DNA of 64,000 nt from Candidatus Soleaferrea massiliensis AP7 (GCF_000820765.1 NZ_CCYH01000029.1:186001-250000); one strand, 5' to 3'. Positions 1-8,392 are shown, counted from the first letter of the stretch. A program made the numbers and translations. Notes: generated from the letters alone by a model not told the origin.

Positions 1-849
1 CGCAGTCAGCTCCACCACCTGTGGCACCGGTGCGGTGATTCTGACCTCGGCGGCCTCCCGCAGCTTATCGACCACCGTGGCGAACCGCGCCTCGTCGACG
101 GCGGTGCGCACGATATCGGCCAGCTTGAGCATAAATGCGGTGTCCTCGGCCTGCAGCGTCTCATCGCTATACAGCTCCCACGATTCCTCAAGCTCACGGC
201 CTGCATGATATTTCCGCTGACCGAAGTCGCCCACGATCATACCGTTCAGACATACCAACCGATAGGCCAGCGGCATGACCGACACACTGCCGAGGCCGAC
301 CTCGCTGTTGCTGATCACGATGCCCGCCTGCACGATGTCGCCCTTTTGCACCTCGGCCTCCAGCCGGGGATTGACCACCTTTATGTACATCCGCGTTTCC
401 GTGACCTCACAACTGATGACCTGTGCGTCCGGCATCTTGCTAATGATCGGCAGCGTCGCTTTGGCGATGTCGTAATTGTCGATTCTGCGGTATCTATCGC
501 TTAAAAATGCTCTGGCCGTCCCATCCAGCGTGCGGATGGTATGTTTTGACGGTACATGCCTGAACCAGCCGTTGACGTTCTGTGCCAGAAGCTCCGGATA
601 TTCGCCGCGCATTTTATCGTAATACTTTGCTGGAATGCCCAGCGCAGCGCCAAGCTGTCGGTGAAACAGATCAGTCATCCCGTATGGCGTAACCTCGCGC
701 ATTCCGCTCGGAAGCGGGCGGCACAAGCTGAAAAGTTCCGCGCTGTCCTCCAGCATCATTGCGTCGGAGGTTACGATAAAATCGCGCTTGGCTTCACGTT
801 GCCGGTCAAGCTCCCGCGCTAAATCTTGCAATGTTCTTCCTGTTTTCAT
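1..849 (-). CDS. DUF932 domain protein, 3' end cut by window edge
   Basis: The minus strand stays open for 283 codons from an ATG at 849 to base 1 with no stop, so the C-terminus lies outside the window. The ATG has a good Shine-Dalgarno (GGAGGTATAGGAAC before it) that overlaps the end of the polymerase gene upstream, with 4 bases between the genes, so the two are probably co-transcribed. The protein contains the stretch FLSDRYRRIDNYD and a following mixed beta region (VISCEVTETRMYIKVV, then LVCLNGMIVGD) typical of DUF932 proteins of phages, plasmids and ICEs. Their biochemical role is not established; they usually sit near replication or recombination genes, as here. The family call is by eye and fairly secure; function is unknown. 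Confidence 0.75.
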   Translation of the reverse strand, partial: MKTGRTLQDLARELDRQREAKRDFIVTSDAMMLEDSAELFSLCRPLPSGMREVTPYGMTDLFHRQLGAALGIPAKYYDKMRGEYPELLAQNVNGWFRHVPSKHTIRTLDGTARAFLSDRYRRIDNYDIAKATLPIISKMPDAQVISCEVTETRMYIKVVNPRLEAEVQKGDIVQAGIVISNSEVGLGSVSVMPLAYRLVCLNGMIVGDFGQRKYHAGRELEESWELYSDETLQAEDTAFMLKLADIVRTAVDEARFATVVDKLREAAEVRITAPVPQVVELTA

Positions 850-853
850 GTTC

Positions 854-2779
854 CTATACCTCCAATTCTTTTAGTTCGCCGAAACGAGGGCCTGTCGCCG
901 CTTCGGCCACAATGGGTATGTCAAACCCTTCGAAGGGCAGCGCCTCCATGCAAGCCTTGATGAAAACCGTTGCTTCGGGCACCTTGTCGTGGGGCAGCTC
1001 GAAAACCAGCTCATCGTGGATTTGTAATAAAGGCCGGAGCCACATGCGGTCAGTCAATCCGGCAACGATGCGGCCAAGCGCCAGCTTGAGGATATCCGCC
1101 GCCGACCCTTGAATGGGCGTGTTGAGCGCGCACCGCTCGGCAAAGGACTTCTTGCCCCAATCCTGTGAGGCGATGCCCGGCAGGTAACGCCGCCTGCCCA
1201 GCCACGTTTCCGTATATTTGTGGTATTCAGCCCGTTTTTTAACTTCCTCCTGCCACCGCGAGAGGCGGGGGTACCCGGCCTTCAGGTTGTCGATGATCCG
1301 CTCGCATTCCGACAGCGGCGTATTCAGTCCTGCCTTGAATTTCAAGTTGCGATACAGTCCTTTGGGGAACAACCCGAAGAACACCCCAAAGTTGCAATTC
1401 TTGGCGATGGTACGACACTCTTTGTAATGCTCGGCGTTTTTGTCCGCTGCATCCTCAAAAGGAATATGGTAAATAACCGAGGTGGTCTGGGCGTGAATGT
1501 CGCCGCCTGTGCGATAGATTTCCAGCATCCGTTCGTCGCGGCAGTAAAACGCGCCGACTCGCAGCTCAATTTGTGAAAAGTCCAATGAAAGTAAAACCTT
1601 GCCTTCTGGTGCCGCAAAGAAGTTACGGATGCCAATATCGTCCGTACCGGCGCGAGGCATGTTTTGAAGATTGGGCTTCCGTGCCGCAAAACGCCCCGTC
1701 TCTGTGGCCAGCGGCATAAGGTCGGCGTGGATCCTGCCGGTAGCCTCGCTGATATGTTCCAGATAGCCGTCGATGTAAGTGGATTTGATCTTGCCCCATT
1801 TTCGATATTCCTGAATCAGTTTGAACAGCGGCACTAAATCCGGGCGGTTTTCCTCGCACCACTCGGACAGCAGCACCAACGCCTCGTCGTCCATGGCCTC
1901 CTGAAACTTGGCCGTCGTTTTGAACACCGGCAGCTTCAGATCGTCGTATAAATACTTTTTGAAGGCTGAGGTGGCGGCGTTCGCGCCGATATTCACGTCG
2001 CCGGTCATAAAGGCAATCTCCTCCCGGAGCTGAGCCAACCGGTTATCGGCTTCTTCCTGCTTGGCGGCCATCAGCTCCCGATCCACCGTTAGGCCGTTGT
2101 ATTTCATCAGCCCGCAGTAAATCGCCGTGGGCGATTCGATCTGCTCCACGATGAAGCGGTGTTTCGGCAGGTATCGGTCAAACCATCTGTTGAACAGGTG
2201 ATAAAGCCGCATGGCATAATCGCTGTCGGCGCAGGCATAGCGGACGGTTTCCAGGTCCTGCGGATCCAGCTCATCAAAATACCGACCTGCCGTGACATCC
2301 TCGAAGCTGGGCAGCTCGGTTCCGAGCAGCTCCGGCACCAGCGTTTTCAAACCGCTGTCGGCCAGCGACCGAAACTGTGTGTGGCTCTTGAGCGTCATCT
2401 GCGCGGCGGCGATGGTGTCATATACGGGAGCCTGCATGACAATACCGAGAGCATAGAGGAACATCGCCTCAAAGCTCAGATTGTGCGCGACCTTGATGAT
2501 TCCGGTATTTTGAAAGAAAGCCCCGGTCAGCCAGTGCCATATAGCTTCCTGATCGGTGGCGTTTCCCCCGGTGCGGTGAGCCAGCGGTACATAAATCGCC
2601 GACTTCTCGGCCACCGAAAAGCTGACGCCCACGATGTGTGCCTTGTGCGCGTCCAGCGCGGCACGCTCCTCATTGCGATAGTCGTCCAACGGACTCGTTT
2701 CAAAATCGAAAGACACAAGCGTTGCGCCGCCGAGATAATCCTTAATTTCGGAAAATGTTTTTACACATTGATAGTCCAT
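854..2779 (-). CDS. Phage-type family A DNA polymerase with 3'-5' exonuclease
   Basis: A 641-residue DNA polymerase I-like enzyme that would replicate the mobile element. The N-terminal proofreading domain starts with VSFDFETSPL (Asp25 and Glu27 as exonuclease I metal ligands). The polymerase domain has TETGRFAARKPNLQNMP, motif A LDFSQIELR (about residue 400), the O-helix region RTIAKNCNFGVFFGL and motif C QIHDELVFE (about residue 588). There is no 5' nuclease domain, as in many phage enzymes. The chosen start is the ATG at 2779, preceded by AAGGAGGAAATC; an in-frame ATG 18 codons upstream lacks such a site. It lies between the Cys-cluster protein and the DUF932 gene, all on the same strand. 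Polymerase and exonuclease motifs look intact. Confidence 0.93.
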   Translation of the reverse strand: MDYQCVKTFSEIKDYLGGATLVSFDFETSPLDDYRNEERAALDAHKAHIVGVSFSVAEKSAIYVPLAHRTGGNATDQEAIWHWLTGAFFQNTGIIKVAHNLSFEAMFLYALGIVMQAPVYDTIAAAQMTLKSHTQFRSLADSGLKTLVPELLGTELPSFEDVTAGRYFDELDPQDLETVRYACADSDYAMRLYHLFNRWFDRYLPKHRFIVEQIESPTAIYCGLMKYNGLTVDRELMAAKQEEADNRLAQLREEIAFMTGDVNIGANAATSAFKKYLYDDLKLPVFKTTAKFQEAMDDEALVLLSEWCEENRPDLVPLFKLIQEYRKWGKIKSTYIDGYLEHISEATGRIHADLMPLATETGRFAARKPNLQNMPRAGTDDIGIRNFFAAPEGKVLLSLDFSQIELRVGAFYCRDERMLEIYRTGGDIHAQTTSVIYHIPFEDAADKNAEHYKECRTIAKNCNFGVFFGLFPKGLYRNLKFKAGLNTPLSECERIIDNLKAGYPRLSRWQEEVKKRAEYHKYTETWLGRRRYLPGIASQDWGKKSFAERCALNTPIQGSAADILKLALGRIVAGLTDRMWLRPLLQIHDELVFELPHDKVPEATVFIKACMEALPFEGFDIPIVAEAATGPRFGELKELEV

Positions 2780-2843
2780 GATTTCCTCCTTGCCGCCTGT
2801 GACGGGAGGCGGTCTGCGCCGCGCTCCCGCCATAGGCCGATTC

Positions 2844-3614
2844 TTATCTCAGCGGTTCGATGACTTCGCCGGTGGCTGGATCGATTTCGGCGAAATCCTC
2901 TCCATCGTCATCCAGCGTATTGTCGAAGTTGAATGCCACCTGCTTGCTGAATACTTTTACCTGCTCGGACAGCTTCTCCAGCAGCGCGTATTCCTGTGGC
3001 GTGAGGACGCGGTCGATGGCGAACTGTGCCTGTGAATAGGCGATGCCGCCGCTGTTCGTGGCTTTGCGCAGCGAAAACCGCGTGACCACGCTGTTGGATT
3101 TTCTACCCTTGCCCAATAGCCGCTTGATGTACTTCGTGAACTCCTTCAAGCTGCCGGTCGGAAGGGAGAGCAGCAGCGGGAAAATCTCGCCCTCCCGCAG
3201 CACAAAAATGCGGCGGCGGTTTTTGCACGCTTTGGAACCATTCTCGCCCGAGCCGAATTTGTTGTACGGGCAGGTCTTGCAGCTGCCGCCCGGATCGCCC
3301 TCCCCGGTGATCCCGTCGAAGCTGCCGCAATCAGGCGGGTTGTTGCCTCCGGTATACTTGCTCTTGTAGTAGGCGAAAAGCGGGTGATGGTACAGGATCA
3401 CCGCCGAGAACTCTTTGACGGTATCCGGTTCCCCCGGATTTTCTCCCGGAACCTCGAACACTGTGCTGCCTGCGGAAGGAATCTTGATCCGCTCAAAGCT
3501 CATGTCCAAGCCGTCCAGCTCCTCAGTCATCATCTCGGCCATATTCACATCCGCCAGCTGAAGAAAGCCGCTGCTTTTATGCTCTGTGAGCGCCGTTTCT
3601 TTTTTGTTTGACAT
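2844..3614 (-). CDS. Cys-cluster protein of replication module, function unknown
   Basis: A 256-residue protein that starts at the ATG at 3614 (GGAGGATTT just upstream); the longer reading frame has no ribosome site. Near the middle it has four spaced cysteines (CGSFDG, then CKTCPYNKFGSG, then ACKNRRR), which look like a metal-binding cluster next to basic residues. Its C-terminus is acidic (NTLDDDGEDFAEIDPATGE), a feature of single-stranded DNA-binding proteins. The position between a helicase and a DNA polymerase fits a DNA-binding accessory role, but this is inference. I do not recognise the family with certainty. No membrane segment or signal peptide is visible. Confidence 0.7.
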   Translation of the reverse strand: MSNKKETALTEHKSSGFLQLADVNMAEMMTEELDGLDMSFERIKIPSAGSTVFEVPGENPGEPDTVKEFSAVILYHHPLFAYYKSKYTGGNNPPDCGSFDGITGEGDPGGSCKTCPYNKFGSGENGSKACKNRRRIFVLREGEIFPLLLSLPTGSLKEFTKYIKRLLGKGRKSNSVVTRFSLRKATNSGGIAYSQAQFAIDRVLTPQEYALLEKLSEQVKVFSKQVAFNFDNTLDDDGEDFAEIDPATGEVIEPLR

Positions 3615-3636
3615 TTTGAAATCCTCCTTAAATGTG

Positions 3637-4101
3637 TTATTTTGAAGCCTTGCGAACCCCGACCGAGGTCTTTTCAAAGACGTTCACCAGCCCTGAAAGC
3701 CAGTCGGGTAAAACATCCTCGTTTTCTTCGATTTGCTCCTTGACGAAGGATGACAGGGAGTTGGCGTTGACGGTTTCCGTCACCAGTTCGCCGTAGCCCT
3801 CGCGGCGAAGTGCCGCGAACAGCTCCTCCTTGCAGCCCGCCACGGCGGACGCCCGCGTTTTCGTGACCAGATAGAACATCACGCCGCCGCGCGTAAAATT
3901 CTGCGTTTCGGATTCTGCCATCAGTTCCGAGAGCCGGTAATCCGTCTCATTAATCTTGGCATTCAGCTCCTGAAGCTGCTGCTCGGCGGCTTCCTTTTGC
4001 TCCCGAAGCACTCGGAGCTGCTCGGCCAGCTCAAACATTTTTTCGCTGTCCGACAGTGTGCCGTCGAGCTGACCGCTTCCTTCGTAATCCTGCGATTGCA
4101 A
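3637..4101 (-). CDS. Coiled-coil protein of phage-like module, unknown function
   Basis: A 154-residue protein with a charged coiled-coil at about residues 22-62 (heptads around LRVLREQKEAAEQQLQELNA), then a compact alpha/beta domain (VMFYLVTKTRA; LFAALRREGYGELVTETVN). It follows the helicase gene by only 6 bases and precedes the Cys-cluster gene by 22 bases, so it belongs to the replication operon. Phage proteins of this layout are often found beside SNF2-type helicases, but no activity is known to me. The start ATG at 4101 sits just after the helicase stop. The gene is probably real, because of its spacing and intact frame; its function is open. Confidence 0.65.
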   Translation of the reverse strand: MQSQDYEGSGQLDGTLSDSEKMFELAEQLRVLREQKEAAEQQLQELNAKINETDYRLSELMAESETQNFTRGGVMFYLVTKTRASAVAGCKEELFAALRREGYGELVTETVNANSLSSFVKEQIEENEDVLPDWLSGLVNVFEKTSVGVRKASK

Positions 4102-4107
4102 TGCTTT

Positions 4108-5562
4108 TCACCTCCCGTCTGAAAAGGGATTCAACCCGTTTCTGTAATCGTCCACCAGCATCCTCGCCAGATCGGCCTTATCCCGCAGCGCCCTGATGAC
4201 CCGCACATCCACCGTCCCTTTGGCTGTCAGGTATATGTAGGTGCAATTTTCCTTCTGGCCGACACGGTGAATGCGTGCTTTTGCCTGCTCGAAGTTCGAC
4301 ATGGAGTAATCCAAGCTGTAAAAAACCATCGTGCTGGCGGCGGTGAGGGTCACGCCCAGCCCCGCTGTGGCGATCTGTCCGACAAACACCTGCACCTGTG
4401 GGTTGCTCTGAAACGCCGACACCTGCATATCCCGGTCTTTCACGCCGCCCATGATCAGCGAATACCGGATTTCCCTCTTTTCGAGCATGCTGCGGATGGC
4501 GTTGATCTCCGGAATGAAGCGCGCCATGACCACCAGCTTTCTGCCTTCCTGCAGCACGTCATCGACGATATCCTCGAGCGCCTCCTGTTTGGCTGCGCTG
4601 ACCCGCTGGGGCGCGTTGCCTTCGTCGTCACCGAGAAAACCGCCCGTGAGCTGTGACAACCGGAGCAGGCGCGTGAGGACGTTTGTCACCGTTACTTCGC
4701 TCTGGCCAAGCGCGGCATAGCTGTCCTTGACCAGATCCATGTAAATTTTCGCGGCGGCAGGTTCCAGCTCGACCTTGCGCACGATGTCCGTGGTTTCTGG
4801 CAAATCAAGGCATTCGGCCTTGGTCGCCCGAAAGGCGATGCTGTGCAGGCGGCGCATTAAATCCTGTTCCATCGACCGCTTGAGCACCGGCGTGTGTTGG
4901 CCATAGCCCGTCATATCAAAATACCGGTTCCGGAACACATAGAAACTCTGGCCGAAGATCGCCGGATTGAGAAACTTGTACTGGCTGAATACGTCGATGG
5001 CTTTGTTCGTGATGACCGTGCCGGTGAGCAGCAGCTTATACCGCGTCCGCGCGCCCAGCCTGTGCATGGCTTTTGAAGCGGCGATATTGTGTGTCTTGAT
5101 CTTGTGCCCCTCGTCGGCGATCATCAGATCGGGATTCCACGCCTGCAGCTCCTTTTCCAGCCGCCACGCCGATTCGTAATTCACCACCGCCACCTGCAGG
5201 GGAGAACCCCGCATATGCCGCAGGGTGTCGGCCTTTTTCGCGCCGGTACCGGTAAGCACTGCCAGTGTGTAATCGAAAGCCGCGAACTTGGCGAATTCCT
5301 CGTCCCATACGCCGAGGATGGAGAGCGGCGCGACCACCAAAACCCTGCGGATCCGGCTTGCCTGATAAAGGGCGCCGGTGACGGCGATGCTGGTGATTGT
5401 CTTGCCTGTGCCCATTTCCATAAGCAGCGCCGCGCCGGGGGAGGCCATCCCACTCACCGGAACCAAGCCGAACTTCCCGCATACGAAGTTGAATGCATCG
5501 ACCTGATGCTTATAAGGCGCGGCTCTGATCGGCATGGGTAACTTCGGCGCTGGCTGCTCCAT
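4108..5562 (-). CDS. SNF2-family DEAD/DEAH-like helicase (phage type)
   Basis: A 484-residue superfamily 2 ATPase. The first RecA-like domain has the Walker A loop MEMGTGKTITSIAV and the Walker B variant DLMIADEGHKIK; motif III is KLLLTGTVI. The second domain ends in motif VI ARIHRVGQKENCTYIYL, the SNF2 signature. It likely translocates on double-stranded DNA during element replication or recombination. I chose the ATG at 5562 because AAGGAGGAAAAGTCAGG lies directly before it; a 13-codon longer frame does not have a site. Its 5' end overlaps the small gene upstream by 53 bases in another frame, and the downstream gene follows after 6 bases. All ATPase motifs are present. Confidence 0.9.
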   Translation of the reverse strand: MEQPAPKLPMPIRAAPYKHQVDAFNFVCGKFGLVPVSGMASPGAALLMEMGTGKTITSIAVTGALYQASRIRRVLVVAPLSILGVWDEEFAKFAAFDYTLAVLTGTGAKKADTLRHMRGSPLQVAVVNYESAWRLEKELQAWNPDLMIADEGHKIKTHNIAASKAMHRLGARTRYKLLLTGTVITNKAIDVFSQYKFLNPAIFGQSFYVFRNRYFDMTGYGQHTPVLKRSMEQDLMRRLHSIAFRATKAECLDLPETTDIVRKVELEPAAAKIYMDLVKDSYAALGQSEVTVTNVLTRLLRLSQLTGGFLGDDEGNAPQRVSAAKQEALEDIVDDVLQEGRKLVVMARFIPEINAIRSMLEKREIRYSLIMGGVKDRDMQVSAFQSNPQVQVFVGQIATAGLGVTLTAASTMVFYSLDYSMSNFEQAKARIHRVGQKENCTYIYLTAKGTVDVRVIRALRDKADLARMLVDDYRNGLNPFSDGR

Positions 5563-5719
5563 CCTGACTTTTCCTCCTTTCCGCTGATGCCGATTTGTCA
5601 AGCAGCGCCAGCTTTCTCGCCAGCCGCCTTGACACCACGCTGATGGCGGTCAGGACGCCGATCAGCTCCTCCGTCGTATCCTCGCTCTGCGCCAAGGCGG
5701 CATGTGCGTTTTTTCTCAT
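5510..5719 (-). CDS. Small hypothetical protein at head of replication operon
   Basis: A 69-residue basic, alanine-rich peptide beginning MRKNAHAALAQSEDTTEEL. The start at 5719 has an excellent ribosome site (GGAGGTGAAATCC). Its 3' end overlaps the helicase start by 53 bases, suggesting translational coupling. The middle (LIGVLTAISVVSRRLARKL) is an amphipathic helix rather than a clear membrane span. Similar short proteins precede helicases in clostridial phages and ICEs, but no function is known. Only about 23 bases separate its start from a terminator hairpin, so transcription must come through the sigma-factor gene upstream. Confidence 0.55.
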   Translation of the reverse strand: MRKNAHAALAQSEDTTEELIGVLTAISVVSRRLARKLALLDKSASAERRKSQDGAASAEVTHADQSRAL

Positions 5720-5742
5720 GGATTTCACCTCCGATCCGGGGC

Positions 5743-5783
5743 AATAAAAAAACCCCCTCACAATCCAAAGGAAAGTGAGAGGG
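5743..5783 (-). terminator. Intrinsic terminator between sigma gene and replication operon
   Basis: On the minus strand CCCTCTCAC pairs with GTGAGGGGG (9 pairs, one G-U), followed by seven T residues. It lies 19 bases after the sigma-factor stop. Only about 23 bases remain before the next gene's start, leaving no room for a separate promoter, so it probably works as an attenuator. Confidence 0.8.
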
Positions 5784-5801
5784 CAGTTGATAGAGAAAAA
5801 A

Positions 5802-6203
5802 CTAAAAATTTTTTTCTATTAGCTTCCGGAGTTTATCCAGAAGCCTGTTTTTGTGGTAATTTACCGTATTTTGAGAGACACCGATCTCCTTGGCAACCAT
5901 GCGCTCGGACTTTTCCTGATAGAACAGCGCGTCGATCAGGAACCGCTCATCGTCGGTCAACTCCGCAAGCGCCTTAAACAGCATGTCCAGCAGAAGCTTG
6001 TCCTCGACGATTTCATCCACCAGCGCCGCTTCGTCGGGCACCTCGAAGCCATCGTCCGCGAGGGCGTTGAGCGACAGCTCGTTGTCGGAGCGAACTTGTC
6101 TGCGTTTGCGCTCCCGCCAAGCCGGGCGCTTGAAGGCGTAATATACTTCCTCCGAAACGGGTATCCGTTTCCCGTTGAGTTCGATGTAATACTCCTTGCT
6201 CAT
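5802..6203 (-). CDS. Small sigma-70-like factor of mobile element
   Basis: A 133-residue protein with an N-terminal segment common in clostridial element proteins (YYIELNGKRIPVSEEVYYAF) and a C-terminal sigma region 4-like helix-turn-helix: LTDDERFLIDALFYQEKSE, then VAKEIGVSQNTVNYHKNRLL. No region 2 is evident, so it may act as a DNA-binding regulator like the ArpU or RinA late-gene activators rather than as a complete sigma factor. The ATG at 6203 is preceded by GGAGGTGAAACTGG. It heads the module and is flanked by terminators on both sides, so its expression seems to be set separately from the genes behind it. Confidence 0.82.
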   Translation of the reverse strand: MSKEYYIELNGKRIPVSEEVYYAFKRPAWRERKRRQVRSDNELSLNALADDGFEVPDEAALVDEIVEDKLLLDMLFKALAELTDDERFLIDALFYQEKSERMVAKEIGVSQNTVNYHKNRLLDKLRKLIEKNF

Positions 6204-6300
6204 CCAGTTTCACCTCCTTCCACGAAAACTCGGGGGGAGGAAGTCAGGGAGGAGCGCGAGGGAGCGGTCGCCTAAATCCGGCAACGCCTGACTTTTTTCG

Positions 6301-6346
6301 TAATAAAAAAAGCGCGGGACATGACTTCACAGTCATATCCCGCGCT
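6301..6346 (-). terminator. Long intrinsic terminator upstream of sigma gene
   Basis: On the minus strand AGCGCGGGATATGACT pairs with AGTCATGTCCCGCGCT around a 3-base loop, followed by TTTTTTATTA. This is a strong Rho-independent terminator. It overlaps the end of the possible small ORF at 6333-6446. Confidence 0.85.
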
Positions 6347-6446
6347 TGGCGGCATATTTTAATACATTGGCTCGGTTTTTGTCGGATACATAGACAAAAC
6401 ACGGCGCTACCTCCTTGGTACCGCCGTCAAAAAGGGCGCACTTAAT
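6333..6446 (-). CDS. Possible 37-residue peptide, start uncertain
   Basis: The frame encodes a well-formed peptide containing CALFDGGTKEVAPCFVYVSD and ending NVLKYAAKRGI, with a stop inside the terminator hairpin at 6301-6346. It has no ATG, GTG or TTG in frame near its beginning; the candidate start is an ATT at 6446 (or an internal valine codon after AAGGAGGT). The balanced amino-acid composition and the two cysteines make it look like a genuine short element protein, and similar short peptides are common next to sigma factors in clostridial elements. Without a standard start this remains tentative. Confidence 0.3.
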   Translation of the reverse strand: MKCALFDGGTKEVAPCFVYVSDKNRANVLKYAAKRGI

Positions 6447-6469
6447 ACACCCACCGTTTGCCTATTTTT

Positions 6470-6522
6470 GAAAAAGAAAAAACGGCGGCTTTATTCTGCT
6501 TCAGTAAATAAAAGCCGCCGTT
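6470..6522 (-). terminator. Intrinsic terminator hairpin
   Basis: AACGGCGGCTTTTATT pairs with AATAAAGCCGCCGTT across an 11-base loop, followed on the minus strand by TTTTCTTTTT. It is the second of the successive terminators downstream of the c-di-GMP riboswitch. Confidence 0.8.
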
Positions 6523-6623
6523 ATCGCCTTATAGTGTTATTAAGTAAATCTATGTACAACAGGCACGGCGGCGCTCGTCAAAAGCTCTGCAACAAACCAT
6601 GCTGCGCAATTCTGCCGCCAGAC

Positions 6624-6651
6624 AAAAAAACCCGCCGCTAAAAAGGGCAGG
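6624..6651 (-). terminator. Riboswitch expression-platform terminator
   Basis: CCTGCC pairs with GGCGGG (one G-U) over a short loop, followed by seven T residues on the minus strand. It begins about 20 bases after the aptamer, the normal place for the expression platform of a c-di-GMP riboswitch. Confidence 0.75.
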
Positions 6652-6664
6652 TGTAAATACATAT

Positions 6665-6757
6665 ACATCTGCGGCAACCAGGCTATCATAGTACCCGTAA
6701 GTACCTTAGACCCTATGGCTTTGCGTCCCTGCCTTTAGGCAGGTTTGCCCTTAGCGC
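6665..6757 (-). promoter_or_regulatory. c-di-GMP-I (GEMM-I) riboswitch aptamer
   Basis: The minus strand carries the GEMM-I pattern in order: GGGCAAACC, the hairpin CCTGCC-TAAA-GGCAGG, the conserved GACGCAAAGCCATAGGG, a CTAAGG segment, a second arm, then ATGATAGCCTGGTTGCC. GGCAAACC and GGTTGCC close P1, with the GACGCAAAGCC and AGCC segments as the tertiary/ligand core. The P2 tetraloop is TAAA rather than the common GAAA. It is followed after about 20 bases by a terminator, so it senses cyclic di-GMP and controls read-through. The first features downstream on this strand are further terminators, a possible small ORF and the sigma-factor gene at 6203. No host gene lies next to it. Confidence 0.93.
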
Positions 6758-6779
6758 TGATAATTTACTTTTTTATAAA

Positions 6780-7282
6780 ATAATTTATAATAACTTAAAA
6801 TGTTTTTAATTAGTGAGTTTTGGCTTTTTCAGACACACTATTTTAGATAAAATAAATGTATCATCCTCCTACATAATTAGACGATGTTATTCACAATTTG
6901 TTCCATTACTTCAATCATTTCATATGGGTTCAGCCTTGCCTGTGTGCAGGGGGTATATGAACTTTCCTCTTCAAATACTCATTTTAGCAAGGCTTTTTAT
7001 CAAATGCCTATTTACTATGGATTGAAGCAGTTGAAATCAATAGCAGTGCCAGCAGGCCAAAATTTAGGCTACCTGGCAGACAACAGACGTGACGACATTT
7101 TCTCGGTCTGGGCATTCTCACCATCCTCATTCTATAATCGGCATATGCCATTAACTAAATATAAATTACCGCTATTAATGTCATATGTCAACAAGCATAA
7201 GAACCGTTCGCTGCTGATCCGACAGGGAAAGCATTGTACAGCGTTTCGTTAAAAACCACACAGGAGAGCTTGTCCGCTTTAT
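6780..7282. other. AT-rich stretch without convincing gene
   Basis: This 500-base stretch is AT-rich and holds the probable promoter region of the riboswitch transcript (TTATAA- and TATAAA-like motifs around 6770-6790 on the minus strand). An open frame of 122 codons on the plus strand at 6884 has no ribosome site and an odd composition, so I do not call it. It may be a decayed gene remnant at the edge of the mobile module. Confidence 0.4.
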
Positions 7283-8077
7283 CTATTGAGATAATTTAAG
7301 AAGTTTCTCTGCGTTTTCCCCAAGTATTCCGTTAATATCTTTAATGTCAAGGTTTAAGGATTTAATTAACGAAATATCTAAATATTGATTTCTCCAAGGG
7401 GAATCAGTTCCGAACAGTACTTTATTTGCACCGTGTTGCTTTATAAATTTTTCTGTTCTTTCTATACCCATTTCATGGATTGAATATGCAGTATCAAAAT
7501 AAATTTCACAACCTAATAAATGTTTTTCTGCTTCATCCCAATACCTATATCCACCCATATGAGCAGCTATAATATCAGCCCCTCGAAATATATCTACTAC
7601 TTTTCTTAATCTTGAGGGTGTACAGTGAAAAGGTTCTGAAAAAGCCCGATCAACGCCCGAATGAAAAAGTATGATTAAACCTTCATTAATTATTGCTTCA
7701 TATATTTTAAGCATTTTAGGATCGTCAACATAATACCCTTGACAGTCTGCGTGAAATTTAACGCCTTTAAACCCTTCACTCGCTAACCATTTAACTTCTT
7801 GTTTCCATCCAGGAAAATCTGGGTGAATTGTACCGAAGCTCATTATCCCCGCCTGTTTTACATGGGCTGCCCATCTATTCATTTTAACAGTCTGTTCAGG
7901 TTTATATGATATAGGTTGCAATACCCCTAAATCAACCCCCGCTTCTGACATTGAAGCTTTCAGTCCCCCTATAGTCCCGTCCGTAACAGGCGTAATTCTA
8001 AATCTTTGTGAACGAATTGATATTGCTCTTTGTGCAACTTCATCTGGGAAACAGTGTATATGTATATCTACTATCAC
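7283..8077 (-). CDS. Amidohydrolase-family TIM-barrel metal hydrolase
   Basis: A 264-residue protein of the amidohydrolase-2 type (ACMSD/TatD-like barrel). The N-terminal metal motif is VDIHIHCFPDE, the lysine-containing strand is FKGVKFHADCQG, then LIILFHSGVDRA and IIAAHMGGYRYWDEA (two barrel histidines), and the final acid is in VLFGTDSPWRNQ (metal-binding Asp). All expected metal ligands are therefore present. The substrate is not evident; such enzymes act as decarboxylases or hydrolases. The start is a GTG at 8077, with GGAGGG a little far upstream. It stands alone, in DNA more AT-rich than the left module, and is probably part of the host or an older transferred segment. Confidence 0.85.
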   Translation of the reverse strand: MIVDIHIHCFPDEVAQRAISIRSQRFRITPVTDGTIGGLKASMSEAGVDLGVLQPISYKPEQTVKMNRWAAHVKQAGIMSFGTIHPDFPGWKQEVKWLASEGFKGVKFHADCQGYYVDDPKMLKIYEAIINEGLIILFHSGVDRAFSEPFHCTPSRLRKVVDIFRGADIIAAHMGGYRYWDEAEKHLLGCEIYFDTAYSIHEMGIERTEKFIKQHGANKVLFGTDSPWRNQYLDISLIKSLNLDIKDINGILGENAEKLLKLSQ

Positions 8078-8227
8078 TTTAAGCTATTGCCCTCCAATTA
8101 CAAAAAAATATAATATTATTATAAAGGTAAAAAGAACTAACATAAACATAATTATTCTAATTGCTGTAGTTAAGTAATGCTAGTTAAAATGTCCTTCTCA
8201 GGGCATATTTTTTATGCTTTAACTCTC

Positions 8228-8392
8228 TCATTTCTTGTATTTTTGAACTTTTTCGATAATAATCTGAATTCTTTCTCTTGGAGCATCAATTCCATAAAAT
8301 CTACAAAGATTATGACGTATTATTTTGCATTCCCATCCATAGTTAACCCATCTCTTTATTGCCTCTTTAATCTCTGACGTTCTACAATGCAT
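8228..8392 (-). CDS. Small hypothetical protein
   Basis: A possible 54-residue basic peptide starting MHCRTSEIKEAIKRWV and ending IIEKVQKYKK. A G-rich run (GGGGGGGG) lies about ten bases upstream of the ATG at 8392 and could serve as a ribosome site. It has three cysteines and no membrane segment. I do not recognise a family. The sequence is protein-like, but the gene is short and isolated, so the call is weak. Confidence 0.35.
   Translation of the reverse strand: MHCRTSEIKEAIKRWVNYGWECKIIRHNLCRFYGIDAPRERIQIIIEKVQKYKK

Noticed and set aside
6884-7252. Open frame of 122 codons on plus strand
   Set aside because: No ribosome site, no family resemblance, AT-rich non-coding composition.
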